Assembly (NCBI GenBank): GCA_007449985.2
Contig: VIIQ02000216.1
Coordinates: 1-64,000, forward strand
Origin: Desmodesmus armatus
Taxonomy: Eukaryota > Chlorophyta > Chlorophyceae > Sphaeropleales > Scenedesmaceae
DNA: 64,000 bases
Reading direction: 5' to 3'
The notes beneath the pieces were generated by a model. It had not been told where the DNA came from. It made no database searches and was given only the letters and a program-made list of their open reading frames with translations. Made by a program: the position numbers and the translations under genes. This document shows positions 34,792 through 46,458 of the stretch, piece by piece; position 1 is the stretch's first letter, and every line of letters begins with the position of its first letter.

Positions 34792-36481
34792 TTATGCTGC
34801 CATGACACTGACGGCAACAGGGGCTGCTGAAGGGACGTCCTCGGACAGGCGGGGCTCTGAGGCCATGAACACCTGCAGCGGAAGCAGCAGCAGCAGCAGA
34901 CAGACAGACAAGATGACCTAGAGCTCAGCAAACAGACAGCACACTGCATCCACAGCCTGTCTGCATGCAGCCCCTGTGGACGGCCTAGGAAGCAGCAGCA
35001 AGCTGGTGTTGTGTGTGCTTGCACTGTGATGCTGTACCTCCCACCCGCTTGCTTCACACACCACCCCAACATGCATACCAGCCATGCCCAAACCACTAAC
35101 ACGCGCCGACATGCATGCACCTAGAGGGATGTAGATGTGCTGTTCAACACCCACACCAACTGCAGTACGCCTGCTCTGCTGGGCGATGCCACCTACAGCA
35201 CTGCCAGTCCGCTGCAGCAAAAACAGGCAACCCTGTCTCACCTGTGGCAGCACCTCCCGCAGCTGGTTGAAGCCAGACACCACCAGATCTGCCCCCGCCA
35301 CCTGCTGGTGTGGCGCATGCTGCGCTGCCAGCACCGGTGACACCAGCACGCTGAAGATGCCCATCTCATGCGCTGCTGCCACGTTGCGCACAGAGTCATC
35401 TATGAATATGGTGGAGGAGGGTGCGGCACCGAGCTGGTCCAGCACAAGCTGGAAGCACTGCTTGTTGGGCTTGCACAGCACGGGCTGCTGCTGGCTGACC
35501 AAGCCGGTCTGGCGACCTGTCTTCATGATGTTCTCAAAGCACCAGATGCTCTGCAAAAAGAGGACAATCACGGGGCCACACATGATCAACGTCAAGACTA
35601 CACAAGCAGGAGCCCAGGAGAGGACAGGCCGTAGCGCTTCAGGTGATGAGCTGTCTGCCAGGGAAATTTTCCTGCACCCTTATCCATTCCGAGCGCGATG
35701 CACGTGACCATATTATATTGCACGCGCACTGTTGCTGGTTTGCTTGCAGCTCCCTCACACTGATGCTGCAAGTTCCAAAGCCCAGGCTAGCATCAACCAC
35801 CAGCCATGCCCTGGCAACCCTCCCTCACCTGGAAGCAATCAGTCAGCCCCATGCGCTCCAGGCACACTGCTGTGTGCTTGGCATCTGCGTTGGTCAGAAT
35901 ATGCTTCTGCAGCTTCAGGTCTGCTAGGGTCTGCCGTGTTGCAGGCTGTGCTGACAGCAGCTTCTGGTAATCCAGGGTGCCATGCACGCAGCTGTGGTAG
36001 TGGTCAAAGTCCAGCTGGTAGCCCTTGGCTGCAAGGCCTGCCATAGTGGTGCCATAGGTATAGTACAGATCCTGTGTGAGAGTGGCGACCTCACTGGCAG
36101 GGATGTGGAGGTGCTCAAGCATGTAGTCTGCAACCAGGTAGAATACAACAGCATGATGGCATCAGGGCATGATGTGGGGCGTCCCACAGAGAACAACAGC
36201 ACAAACAGCACCTCAGGGCTGTGGTAGGTATCCTAGGGTATCCAGCGCTGTGCATGCTGATGTCCTGCACCTGCCATGTGACGAGTGCCTAACAGAGAAG
36301 TCAGACGTGAATGCAGGCTGCTTGCAGGCTGCATGCAAGCGAGCCGAGTGTGCCACGCACCAGAGATGTTCTGCCTGACTGTCAGCGGAATCTCCTCCAC
36401 GCGGTAAAGGGTATCATCCAGGTCGATCAGAATGGTGTCAAACTCCCTGTCATAATACCTACAAGGCCCCAGGCTGCCCAT
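34792..36481 (-). CDS. HAD-superfamily phosphatase, pyrimidine 5'-nucleotidase type
   Basis: Four exons with consistent phases: 36481-36361, 36127-35829, 35550-35242, 34872-34792; 269 aa. All four HAD motifs are present: I, IDLDDTLY (Asp20 nucleophile, Asp22); II, HILTNAD (Thr119); III, CKPNKQCF (Lys167); IV, IFIDDSVRN (Asp191/Asp192, Mg2+ binding). Between motifs I and II lies the helical cap of subfamily IA (YYTYGTTMAGLAAKGYQLDF). Length and motif wording match the plant/yeast SDT1-like group, which removes phosphate from pyrimidine mononucleotides; substrate specificity cannot be read from sequence. No targeting peptide is obvious, so a cytosolic location is likely. The ATG at 36481 is 19 codons before motif I; the frame stays open further upstream, so an earlier start is possible. 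Confidence 0.9.
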
Positions 36482-38268
36482 CTGGCCTTCTGTAGCTCCA
36501 AGTGCGGGGGACTGGCAAGAAGCAGGTAGCAAGCCACCTACGATTCTAAAGAATGGAGCACCTGCTTGTGGCTGTAGGACCTGTTGTGATTCTGAGAGTG
36601 AAGCTCGGTCACGAGTCACCCCGCGTGTCACTGCTTCTTGAAGCAACGAAAGCCACTTTGCAAGCTGATGTACGCACTTTGATGATGTCAGAAAGGCATA
36701 TGCTCGGCATGCAACACGGTTGAGGTCGACAGTGAGTCACAAACCTCCTCCCTCCCAAACCCTGCCAGCATTTTCTGCAGGATGAGCAGGATCCAGAAGA
36801 TGCCATGAACCATGAAACCCACACTCTAAGATGATTTCAATGACTACCAGGTCCGCAAGTGGCATCTCTGCTCTCCCGCTCGCCCCTACAGGTGTACCAG
36901 GTGACGGGGGTGAGGGGGCGCCCAGGCTCTGACCACCATGTGGATTGTGGTGGCATACGGCGAGGTATGCATCCCTGCAGCCCGGGCTACGCTCACCCTA
37001 CTGAGGCCTCTTCAGCTGGTTGCACAGCACTCTGCATTGCCACTGCGCTGCAGAATCCTGCTCATTTTGAAGATTTGCACTAAGTTCAATCACAAAGCAC
37101 AGCTGCTGCAGGATGCACTGAGCTCAGCTCAGGCAAGGCGTCACACATGTGTACATGCAAGAGCCAGCACTGATCCAGGCAAGACCAGTTGCTGCGGCAC
37201 ACTCACTGAAGTGCATTCACCTGCCGGACGGCTGCACACACAGAGGCTGCCAAACATGCACTTGGGTCTGCGGCACAAGTTTTTCTGCGCTGGCTCACAT
37301 GGTTGTGCGTTGTGGCAGGCTGGCTTGAGTGAATCAAGTTGGCAACCGGGTCGCTCTGGCCACCCCACGCCACCACACCACACCATCCCCCAGGGTAATA
37401 AGTTGCACATCGTGCGGGTGGGGTTATGCTGCTGGTCCTGCTGCTGCTGCTCTTTTTTGTTGCTGCAAGATGCCTGCATCCCTCTGGCCTGTGCAGTCTG
37501 AAAAGAAAGAAAGAATCCTGGCCCGGCACAGTCTGTTTTTCAGGGGTGCAGTCTGTTTGCATCAGACAGGTGATAATGTTCAGGGTGCTGCCCTGGCACG
37601 GAGCTGATTGGAGGAGGTAGGCTGTCATGCTGAAGCGCTATGGTGCAGCTGCAGGTGCTTGGGCGCAGCCCTTGTTCTTTTTGGTTATGACATGCTTTTT
37701 GCTGGTGGTTGTGCGTGCTCATGTTGACCTCATGCTGCTTCACAGACACTGCAAATGTACTGTGGGTTGGCTTGTCACCCAAGAGTGAAGGAGCCCCCAA
37801 AGCTGCCAACTGCGGCAGCTGGTGTGTGCAGGTTTGTCATTGCCAGCTCGCCCCTCCTTCCCTCCTCACCCCCCACCCCTCTCCACCCACCCTCCCACAA
37901 CCTCCTGGCACTCATCAACCACAAAGAACCTGCAGGGCGCAGCGATCCAAGGGATTGACGGTGGCTCCTGCTCCTGTTCGCAAAAGCATAAGCCAGTGCA
38001 TCATCGGACCAGTCCACAATCCCAGGGAAAAGGTGGGGTCCTTACCTGCTCTTGAGCCGCATGGGGAGAGGGCTCTGATTACATGTGTTTTCCTCCCTCT
38101 GTCTCTGCATCATAAAAAAGTCAAATCTGAATGTCAACGTCAGACTGGCACAGCCATCCAAGGTGTTGACTCAGCAACGGCCTTGTTACTTTCTTGCATG
38201 CAGAAATCTCCTTGATCAATGTTTTGCACACAGTCGTGGCAGCCTTTGCAGTTTCGTAGCCCGTCAAC
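36482..38268. other. Unresolved intergenic region
   Basis: Lies between the divergent phosphatase (minus) and MYND gene (plus). A few exon-like scraps were seen (plus-strand MWIVVAYGE before GTATGC at 36938-36964; minus-strand WSDDALAYAFANRSRSH around 37960-38010) but no consistent gene could be assembled. (CTG)n at 37430-37450. Confidence 0.4.
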
Positions 38269-39647
38269 ATGCGTGATCCGGTGGCCGAGTGGCTGGGCAG
38301 CGTGCGCGACCTCGATGCGCTGCTGCAATTCACGCAGCAGCAGACAAGAGATGCGGATGATACAAAAGCACGGTCACTGGCAGAGCGCATGCAACACCTG
38401 TTTGAACAGCCCCCCCTGCCACAGACAACTGGGAGGCGCCTAGTGCTGCAGGAACAGGTGAGCACACCCTGGCTGCTACAAGGGCATAGATTTAGAGATT
38501 TTACCTGTTTGATGAGGGAAGTGTTGCATCAGCGATCCATACAACAAAAACAGAGTGCGGCATGCACAAGCAGCGCATGTATACAACTGCTGCTGCAGCC
38601 TGTGCGCTGCATCGCTGCAGCGATGCAGCTGCCACCATAACCTCGTGATGCCAAAGCAGCGGCACTTATGCAGCTGCACCAGAACCACTAGAGATTGCCA
38701 TCGTTGTGATGCCGTGCAGATTCTGCTGAAGATCTGCAGGAGCCTTGCCGGCAGGCCCTCAGCACAGCACCAGCACCAGCAGCAGGAGCCCAGTGGTTCC
38801 ATGAACCATGTCATGCTTGCCGCCTCCTTGCTGAGCACCCTTTTCGACAAGCTCAGCGATTCTCCGGACCTTCCCCCAGACCTCACTCAAACCAACGTGT
38901 TCAAGGACGCACTGCGGGCCCAGCTGCAGCAGTCGGGGCTGCTGCAGCGCCTGCCTGTGCTGCTCGAGGCAGCAGCAGACGCAATGGCCGCTCGCACGCA
39001 GCCCAACACACCCGGAGCGCCCGCCAGTAGCAGCTACAGCAGGGACAGTACGGCTGAGCACTGCAGCGCTAGCCTCGACACTGGCAGCAGCAGTGGTCCT
39101 GGCAGCACTGCTGGCAGCAGCAGCAGCAGCACTGGCTGCAGCAGTGCTAGTGGGAGCGGTGCTGGCAGCAGCATCTCTTACCTCAGCTTATCAGATGAGA
39201 ACCTGACAGGGCATGTGCTGCAGTTGCTGCACATCCACTCTCAGCTACACAAGCTGCTGCCAGTAGAGGAGGCATCCGTGCAGATCTGTGCTGACAGCGC
39301 GCCTGCACTGGCGCGCGCAGTGCACACCTCGCTGCAGTATGTCAGCATGGTCATGCAGCAGCAGGCGCATACTACAGTCACACAGCATGCAGGGCAGTGG
39401 CAGCCGCTAGTTGTGGTTGATATGGTTCCAGGAAATGCAGCAGACATGCTTCAGCTGGTTAGGTATGCAGCACGAGCCACAATCGTCCCAGCACATATTG
39501 CAACACTACTTTCACAGCAGAAGGTCGGCATTTCAGGGGGCAACGTTCTGGCAAGCATGCCTCAGGCTGGCCCCCTGTTCCTGTCTCCTCATTATGTCCC
39601 CAGCCTGGTGCTCGCAACAGCTGTGACTGTGTTTGGCTGCCTTGTAG

Positions 39648-39679
<32 letters not shown>

Positions 39680-41821
39680 GCGTCAACAGCAGCACCCTCA
39701 GGCGCCAGCAGCAGCAGCAGCCGCAGCAGCAGCAGCTCCGTTGCTGGCAGCAGCAGTAGTGGCAGCCGCAGCCATTCAGGCAGGAGCCGCAGCAGGGCTG
39801 CAGTCAACAGCAGCAGTACTGTCAGTCGTGGGCACACCGTTGGTGTGCGAGCTCTGCTGAGCCCCTTCCCTGCAGCCGAGCAGAGTCGCCACCAGTCTTC
39901 CCGGCTGGACAAAGCAATCACTGATTGGCAGCAGGCAGGTGATATGCTGAGGGACGTCACACCTTGCCAGCAGCAGCTTTTTCAGCTGCTCGGGGTGGAC
40001 AGCAGGGTAGTGCTGTGGGCTGCTGCTGATTACCGCAACTGGGGGAGCAGTAGCCGTAACGACACAAACGTATCGGCCAGGGCACTCCTTGGTGTTGAGG
40101 AATTCTGGGTGTGCCACGCAACACCTGAGCAGCGACAGCAGCAGCAGCAGCAGCAGCAGCTTGGGGAGGTGCAAGGCAGGGTGCACATGCTGCTGCCGGC
40201 CCTGCTGATGCATTACCCAGCTCGCCTGCCCAACAGCGGCACTTTCTTGCGGGCCTGTATCACTTCAGCGTCCAGCAGCATGGGGGCACTCCAGGTCTGG
40301 CAGATGTTTCGAGACCGGCAGGGGGGCGCAGAGCAAAGCCAGTTTCCTGCAGCTGAGCTTGTTGCCGAGCTGCTGCCCACAGTGCTGGTTGTGTCAGCAA
40401 GGGTCAGGAAGCTGCTCAAAGACAGCATGCAGGGCGGGGCAGAGGCAGCAAGACTCATAGCATCAGACCCATTACTTTCTGCCGCATCGCACAAGGTGGG
40501 CTGTGGTGATCTTACACAGCTGCTGCTGACACTGGTGCCGCTGTCACACAGCAAGGGTTTCATGCCAGCAGAAGCAGCAGCAGGTGCTAGTACTGCCTGC
40601 AGCTCAGCAGTACCAGCAGCAGCTGCAGCTGCTGGTGTCACCACTGATGCATCAGCAGCAGCAGCAGATGCTGCCGCCGCTGCTGATGCCACTGCTGCCA
40701 CCACTGGCGTGGCCAACACGGCACTGGCTGCTGCTGTTGACGGCCCTTCTGTGGACATCTTCCTACCAGCACTGTCCGGGCGCCTGTGTCAGGTGCTGAG
40801 TGTCCTGGAGTGCTACGTGCGCAGCACAGCAGCCTCCGACGCAGAACTACCATACTTCACCCGCCGCAAAGTGGATATGATTGCATTGCTCTTCCAGCCC
40901 AACTACCAGCCCCTAGCACACCTGGCCTTCAGCACTGCGCCCGGCAGCCCTGAGCGCAAGCAGCTGTACAGCCTGATGTTCAGCCTGCACAAGCTGACGT
41001 GCAGGATGTGGGGTCAGTGGCGCAGGCAGAAAGACCTGGACGTGTACCTTTCGGTCGCACGCTGCTCTGCTGCCCTCACAGCATGCTGCTCCACGCCCCT
41101 GACGACGCAGTCAGCCCTGGCAGCACCGGCAGCAACAGCAGCAGCGGGCAGCTTTGATGTGGCCATCGCATACACCACTATCATCCGCACCTCTCCCATG
41201 CCAGCAGCGGAGTGGCCAGCCTCTGCTGAAGAGCTGTTGGCTGTGCTGCCCAGCCTGGCGCTTGCAGGCCGCTGCTGCCTGACTGAAGCGCAGTGCCTGC
41301 AGCGCGACACAGTGCCCCCCTGGCAACCGTATGCTGGGAGTCTGCTCGGCATGCAGGCTGTCTTTGAAGAGCTGCACCGAGGCCGCAAGCCAGCCCAGCC
41401 TGCAGAGGAGTCTATAATGCGGACCTGTGAGGTGTGGCTCAGCATCCCAAGTGTCTCACAGCAGCTAACAGCTGCAGGGTACGATGCACTAGCACTCCAG
41501 CACGCAGCAGCAGAGGCAGCAGCAGCATGGGAAGCAGCAAAGCTGGACATCAGCAGCAGCAGCATCGCCACCCTGGTGCAGAAGATGCAGGCATCGGGGT
41601 TGGCGCTGTCGTCCATTGCCGTGCGGGGTGTCTGCAACAACCCCTTTTGCACAAATGTGGATGGGTCCACAGAGCAGAGCATCGTGTCAGGCAAGGGGCA
41701 CAAGTGCAGTGGGTGCAGGACGGCCTACTACTGCAGCCCCCGCTGCCAGCGTCAGAGCTGGCCCCAGCACAAGGCGGTGTGCAAGGCGCTGGCAGCAGCA
41801 GGCGGCTGCAGTGCAGAGTAA
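38269..41821 (+). CDS. Large MYND zinc-finger protein (1096 aa)
   Basis: Two exons: 38269-38457 (63 codons, phase 0, MRDPVAEWLGSVRDLDALLQ) and 38720-41821, a single 3.1-kb exon. The body is mostly helical with several low-complexity inserts (Ser/Gly around 39060-39170, Gln near 39655-39680, Ser/Arg to 39790, Gln at 40135-40160, Ala near 40610-40730). No other named domain was recognized. Residues 1035-1084 form a complete MYND finger: CNNPFC, then KCSGC, YYCSPRC, and WPQHKAVC. MYND fingers bind proline-rich partner motifs, so an adaptor role is likely. Its last ~130 codons and 3' flank exist as two decayed copies at 16305-17012 in opposite orientation. Confidence 0.85.
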
Positions 41822-43532
41822 GCCTGTGACAGGCAACAGAGCCTCACGCTGCAGCACAACCACTGGCGCGGTGCGTCCCAGCAGGCCAGCAGAAGCACAG
41901 GCAGCAGGAGAGCAGCCGCCGCCTGTTGAGCAGCTACTGTCATCGGCCAGTGTTGTCTGCAGGCCCGCAGCAGCTGTGCAGCGGTCGGTGGTCAGCAGCC
42001 AAAGCAGCAGAGGGATAACCCCTCGGTGACTGAGCTGTGGTTCTGGAAGCTGGCTTGTGTAAACATGCGTGTTTGCATGGACTGCAGGTTTCCGACACCG
42101 GCAGCTGCCATGGTTCAACCAACTGCAGGCTGCAGTTCTCATTTTCACGGTTGTGTGCCTGAGCCGGTTAAAACTTTTATACAGTGTATACGTAGCCTTG
42201 TTGAGCAAGAGTCAAGGGAATGTTGTCCCTCGTTGTGCTGTGGAGCACAACGGTGTTTCATGTTGTGTAGTGTTGAAGCCAAAGAACGCGCCCTTGTACT
42301 TCTGCAGATCTCTTGCCTGAGATCTCCGCCTCCTTTGCACAACCGAGTAACTTGTTACGCTTTCATCCACGGCTGTTGCACCGGCAGTGTGCATAATGTG
42401 GCATGCTTCCCAAAGTACAGCACAACACCACTGGAGCTGGCAGCTTCTTACGCAGGCATGCCATAGCCATGAAGGTGGCAATTTTCAGGACATCAAACCC
42501 CCTGAGACCATACACATGAAGCCACAAGAGGAGTGAGGGACTGCAACAGCCCAAATCCCATTGCACACAGTGCACCAACCCTGCTGAAACAGTGTGTAAT
42601 GGCTGCCCCAACCAATGCAAGATGAATGTGTGCACACAGGCCACAGGCCACTTTGCATTGCTGTGTGTGCACACAAAACCGTCCACAGGACACAAAAAAC
42701 CTGCCGGAACAGCCAATGAACCCCACATTGCAGCAACAAGATCATGCACTGCTGAACTCAACAAAATTTGCCCCAGCCGCAATGCACCAGCGCAGGGTAA
42801 CGGCCGTCAACCAGTCAAAGCCTGGAAGCGCAACCATGAATGAGCACCCAGACGTTGCGGTGCATTGGGATGCTGTAGCACATCTTGCGGGGCACACTAC
42901 GTAGTATACTCGGCAGGCAATACCACACACAGCTGCTGTACTGGTCAGCTGCTGGACCACCACATTCACTGGGCTAATACATCATAAACCCTGGATGCCC
43001 CTTGGCACAAGGCACATCAAGTTCAGCGATGGTCCGCCTGGAGCCATGGCTAGGTGGCAGCTGCTGCACAAAACTGTACACCTATGTGCGCTAGGCTATG
43101 GATGGCTTTGCAGCCACTCCCTGCTGCCCGGACTGGTTCAGCAGGGGCTGGGCACCATGTGAAGGGCGTATGCATCTGCTGCTGTTGACAGGGGTGGGGC
43201 TGTGCTGTGCTGTGCTGTGGGATGAGCCCGGCCAGTGGTGGAGCAGCAGCGATCTTAGCTCAGCTGTGCTGAGCCAACCAGACAGACAACTTGGCACGCA
43301 CAACTGCCTGTGGCGCAGCCGTTCAGGTTTGAAAGGCCGGCTGAATGTGCAGTCGCACAGTCTTGGTGATGGGGGGTTTTGGTCAGGAGAGAGCGCCTAC
43401 CCAGTCATTGCCCCTGCTTTGTGAAGCAACAACGGGACACGCACACCAGCAGCGTCATGCTGGGTGTTGAAGCAGGGCCATCTTGGTGAGGGGCTGGCGA
43501 AGGTACTGTTCTGTTCACAGGTGCTGCTGCTG
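41822..43532. other. 3' flank of MYND gene and non-coding stretch
   Basis: The first ~200 bases are 3' untranslated sequence, also present in the pseudogene copy at 16406-16620. The rest shows no supported gene. Confidence 0.5.
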
Positions 43533-44108
43533 TCATGGGGAGTCAGTGCCGAGTGCCTCTGGTGGGGCCTGCCCCCGCTGCCTGTACTGCTCCAGCAGCC
43601 GCTGCTTGAGCTGTGCTGCCCGCTGCTCACGCTCCTCCCTGTGCTCCTCCCACTTCTGCGCCTCCGCCTCGGTCACGCTGCATGCAGACAGCAGGTGGTA
43701 CATGGGCCTGATCTGAGATATCAGCTGAGGGACGAGAGCACGTTGCAGGACGCACTATGCTGCTGGAGTGATTCTGAACCGCAAGTGTGGCTGGCACCTG
43801 TCCTACTCAGACTTGTTGCTGCCTTGCGGTATGTGTTCCAACATACGTGAAAGCTGACGGAATGTACAGCTGCTGGATGCATAGCGGCTGCTTGCATGCG
43901 TATTATAGCTGGCCCAATGCACAGGCAGCTGCAAGAAGGGCAGCAGCCCAGCTGAAGCAGATCTCAAGTAGAGCATCCCTCACTTTCATACTACTTGATC
44001 CACTCACATGTTGTAAAAACCAGTCTTGATCATGAACAGCTCCATGCCAGCTCCCACACCGAAGCAGATCCCAGCAAGCTTGACATACCAGGACTTAGCA
44101 AGGGCCAT
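43533..44108 (-). CDS. Small single-pass membrane protein (81 aa), possibly mitochondrial
   Basis: Two exons, neither long enough to stand out alone: 44108-44008 and 43677-43533, joined in phase 2 (AT|C gives Ile). The protein starts MALAKSWYVKLAGICFGVGA and continues GMELFMIKTGFYNIVTEAEA, then a charged coiled coil (QKWEEHREEREQRAAQLKQR). One hydrophobic segment at residues ~10-28 is followed by an amphipathic, Glu/Arg/Gln-rich tail. The GxGMELFMIKTGFY pattern resembles small inner-membrane proteins such as the SMIM4/UQCC5 group (GG.MEW.M), which assist complex III assembly; this is a tentative resemblance. It is divergent from the transporter at 44597 with a ~490-base shared upstream region. 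The gene model is well supported by matching phases. Confidence 0.8.
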
Positions 44109-44596
44109 GGTGCAATTGATGTTGACAAGTTTGTTGCAGAGCTGCTGCAAATTATTGGTGACTTGTCGCACCCAGTTGAGGGAAGTGGATCATGAAAAGC
44201 TTGTCACCAGCTGGCGGTTGTCAACCACCAAGCAGCAACAGGGCGTGGGCACTGCCCACAGGGCCTATTAGGCTTGAAGCCTGGACTTGTCTTCTGATTT
44301 TGTCATCATCAACCAAGTTGTCCACAAAGTATGCCAGAAGGATTGTTCAACGTGAACATTTGACGATCTGATGACGCACCGGTTATGTTATCATTCTTGC
44401 CCTGGTGTGCATGACTCTCTAGCGAGCTCAGGTACCTGCGGCTGGTGATCATCGCACGTTCTGCGCAGAATCCAGTGAGGCTCTGCTACACTAGCTGCAG
44501 CTGCCCCACAGAACAGCACCAGCAGCAGCTGTTCTGACTCAACCCCAGCAGGAGAGAAAACACCAAGGACAGCCCAGATCTATCGTTGCGTGGATC
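44109..44596. promoter_or_regulatory. Divergent promoter region
   Basis: 488 bases between the start codons of the small membrane protein (minus) and the transporter (plus). No TATA box was identified. Confidence 0.4.
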
Positions 44597-46458
44597 ATGG
44601 CTGCCTGGGAGGTGCCTCTGGGCATAGTCTTGACCATCATCGGCGGCTTTGCTCTGGCCATACAAGCAGGTGTCAATGCCACCCTGGGCAGCAACATCAC
44701 CAAGCCTGTGGCCTGTGAGTTGCTGACAGGGTTGAAGCAGCAGAGATAATGCATTACATATGACCCCAGCCATGTTGAAGCAGATGGGCGCGTTCAGGCA
44801 GAACGGTTGAACATGGTTGCATCATGCACCCTGTGTAGGTAGTGGGCCAGCAAAGCATCCATCCTTAGCATCCCAGCGCTGGCAGCAGTGTGCTGCCGAG
44901 GCACATTGTGACATGCTGTGGGTCAAGTTCTTACTTGAAGGCCCTCTGGCTGACACTTGTCATGCTGACTTTCGCTGCTGTTGCCCTGTGTCCTGCGGCT
45001 TGTGCTGCCACCTGCTCTCCCGCTGCACAGCTATCATTTCCTTTGGTATGGGCCTGGCTGCATGCTGCATATACCTCCTGGTTGACGCAACTGCGGTCTC
45101 AAAGCAGCTGCCTTCTGTGGCTGACTTTCAAGGTGGGCCACACCTGCAGGTCATCTGCATGTACACAGCATATGGTCTTGACTTGTGATGCATGAAGCTG
45201 CTTGCTGGCGTGTTTTAGGGTGGTGTGCGCTGATGTTGGGGTACTAGGCGCAAGCGACAGCTTGACAGCGCTCATGCCAGCAGCAGCGTTGTTTGCAAGC
45301 CCGTATGTATCGGGCAGGCTTGGAAGCAGCACAGCAGAAACAAGCAACTGCGCAATGGAGAGGGACAATACTGTTTGTCATGTGTGTGCTGTGCTGACGC
45401 TGTGCTTGTACTTCTGTATTTCAGGCGCACCATGGTGGTCATGGGTGGGCGGCGTGCTGGGCGCGTATTACGTAATCATCAACATCATCTTCGCCCTCAA
45501 GCTGGGTGCAGGAACAGCAGTGTCGGTGTTTGTGTGCAGCCAGCTGGCCATGTCGATCGTGCTGGACTTGACAGGCCTCGTGGGCTTTCAGAAGAGGGCC
45601 TTCTCATGGTGAGTGGGCAGCAAGCCATACCTTCTAAGGCAACATGGTACTTGTGGCTGCATGCATGCATGCACATGCATGCGCAGCAGTTGTATCAGTG
45701 CTTGACGCCCCTGCGCCCCGGCCAAAGGGGAAATGCACCTCGGCAGCAGCACACACCCATGAATTTTGGCGACCTGGGTTGACAGCCAGCAGGTGGCCTG
45801 TTTTAGGAGACACCCCACTGTCATTTGCAGTGCGCTATGCAGCATTTTCTGCTGAGGCACCAAGGGACGTACATCATCACCAGGCGCGCCGTTCAGCAGA
45901 GGACCCTGCAGCTGACTTACGCACTTTGCGGCCTCGACTTGCTCATCCACTGACTCGTGCACCTTCGCGGTGCCTGACCCTCCCCTGTGCTGCAGGCCTC
46001 GCATCACTGGGGTAGCCTTGATGATCATGGGGGTCATCCTCGTGACGCAGTTCCCCGGCGCCCCCATCCTGCCGCCCAAGCCGCCTCTGCAGGACCCTGA
46101 AGCACAGCAGCAAAGCCAGGAGCAGCAGCAGCAATCGCAGCGGCACGCAAAGCAGCTCAAGCAGGCTAGCTGGCAGGAGTTCCCTCAAGCAGCATCCGGC
46201 AGCAGCCTCCTACCAGCTGCTAGGCTTGCCGGCGGCAGCAGCAGTGGGAGCAGCAGTAGCAGCAGCTTGGGCGGCAGCAGCGGCAGCGTCGGTTCGCTGG
46301 AGCTTGCGCAGCAGTTAGGGCCTGTTGGCAGCAGTGGTGGAGGCAGCAGGGGCCTGCGAGCGAGTGGCATGACGCAGCACACACAGAGCGGTGTCCACCT
46401 CAGGCGCCATGACAACCACCCACATACTGATGTGCAGGTCCGGGTTGCTGATCAGTAG
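44597..46458 (+). CDS. YdcZ/DUF606-type membrane transporter (DMT superfamily)
   Basis: Four exons with matching phases: 44597-44714, 45031-45132, 45425-45608, 45996-46458; 288 aa. Exon 1 holds the first helix and the family landmark IQAGVNATLG. Exon 2 encodes SIISFGMGLAACCIYLLV. Exon 3 has the second landmark, APWWSWVGGVLGAYYVIINI, then FALKLGAGTAVSVFVCSQLA and LDLTGLVGF. Exon 4 has the last helix (GVALMIMGVILVTQF). This half matches the five-helix YdcZ family, usually small bacterial inner-membrane proteins of the drug/metabolite transporter superfamily; substrate unknown. A ~125-residue Gln/Ser/Gly-rich cytosolic tail absent from bacterial members follows. Membrane location (plasma, vacuolar or plastid) cannot be told. 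Confidence 0.88.

Noticed and set aside
33805..34830. 341-aa plus-strand open frame
   Set aside because: CA-rich composition, no domain, overlaps the last exon of the HAD phosphatase on the other strand.
36938..38030. Exon-like scraps between phosphatase and MYND genes
   Set aside because: Single pieces with plausible splice sites but no second exon in compatible phase and no family match.
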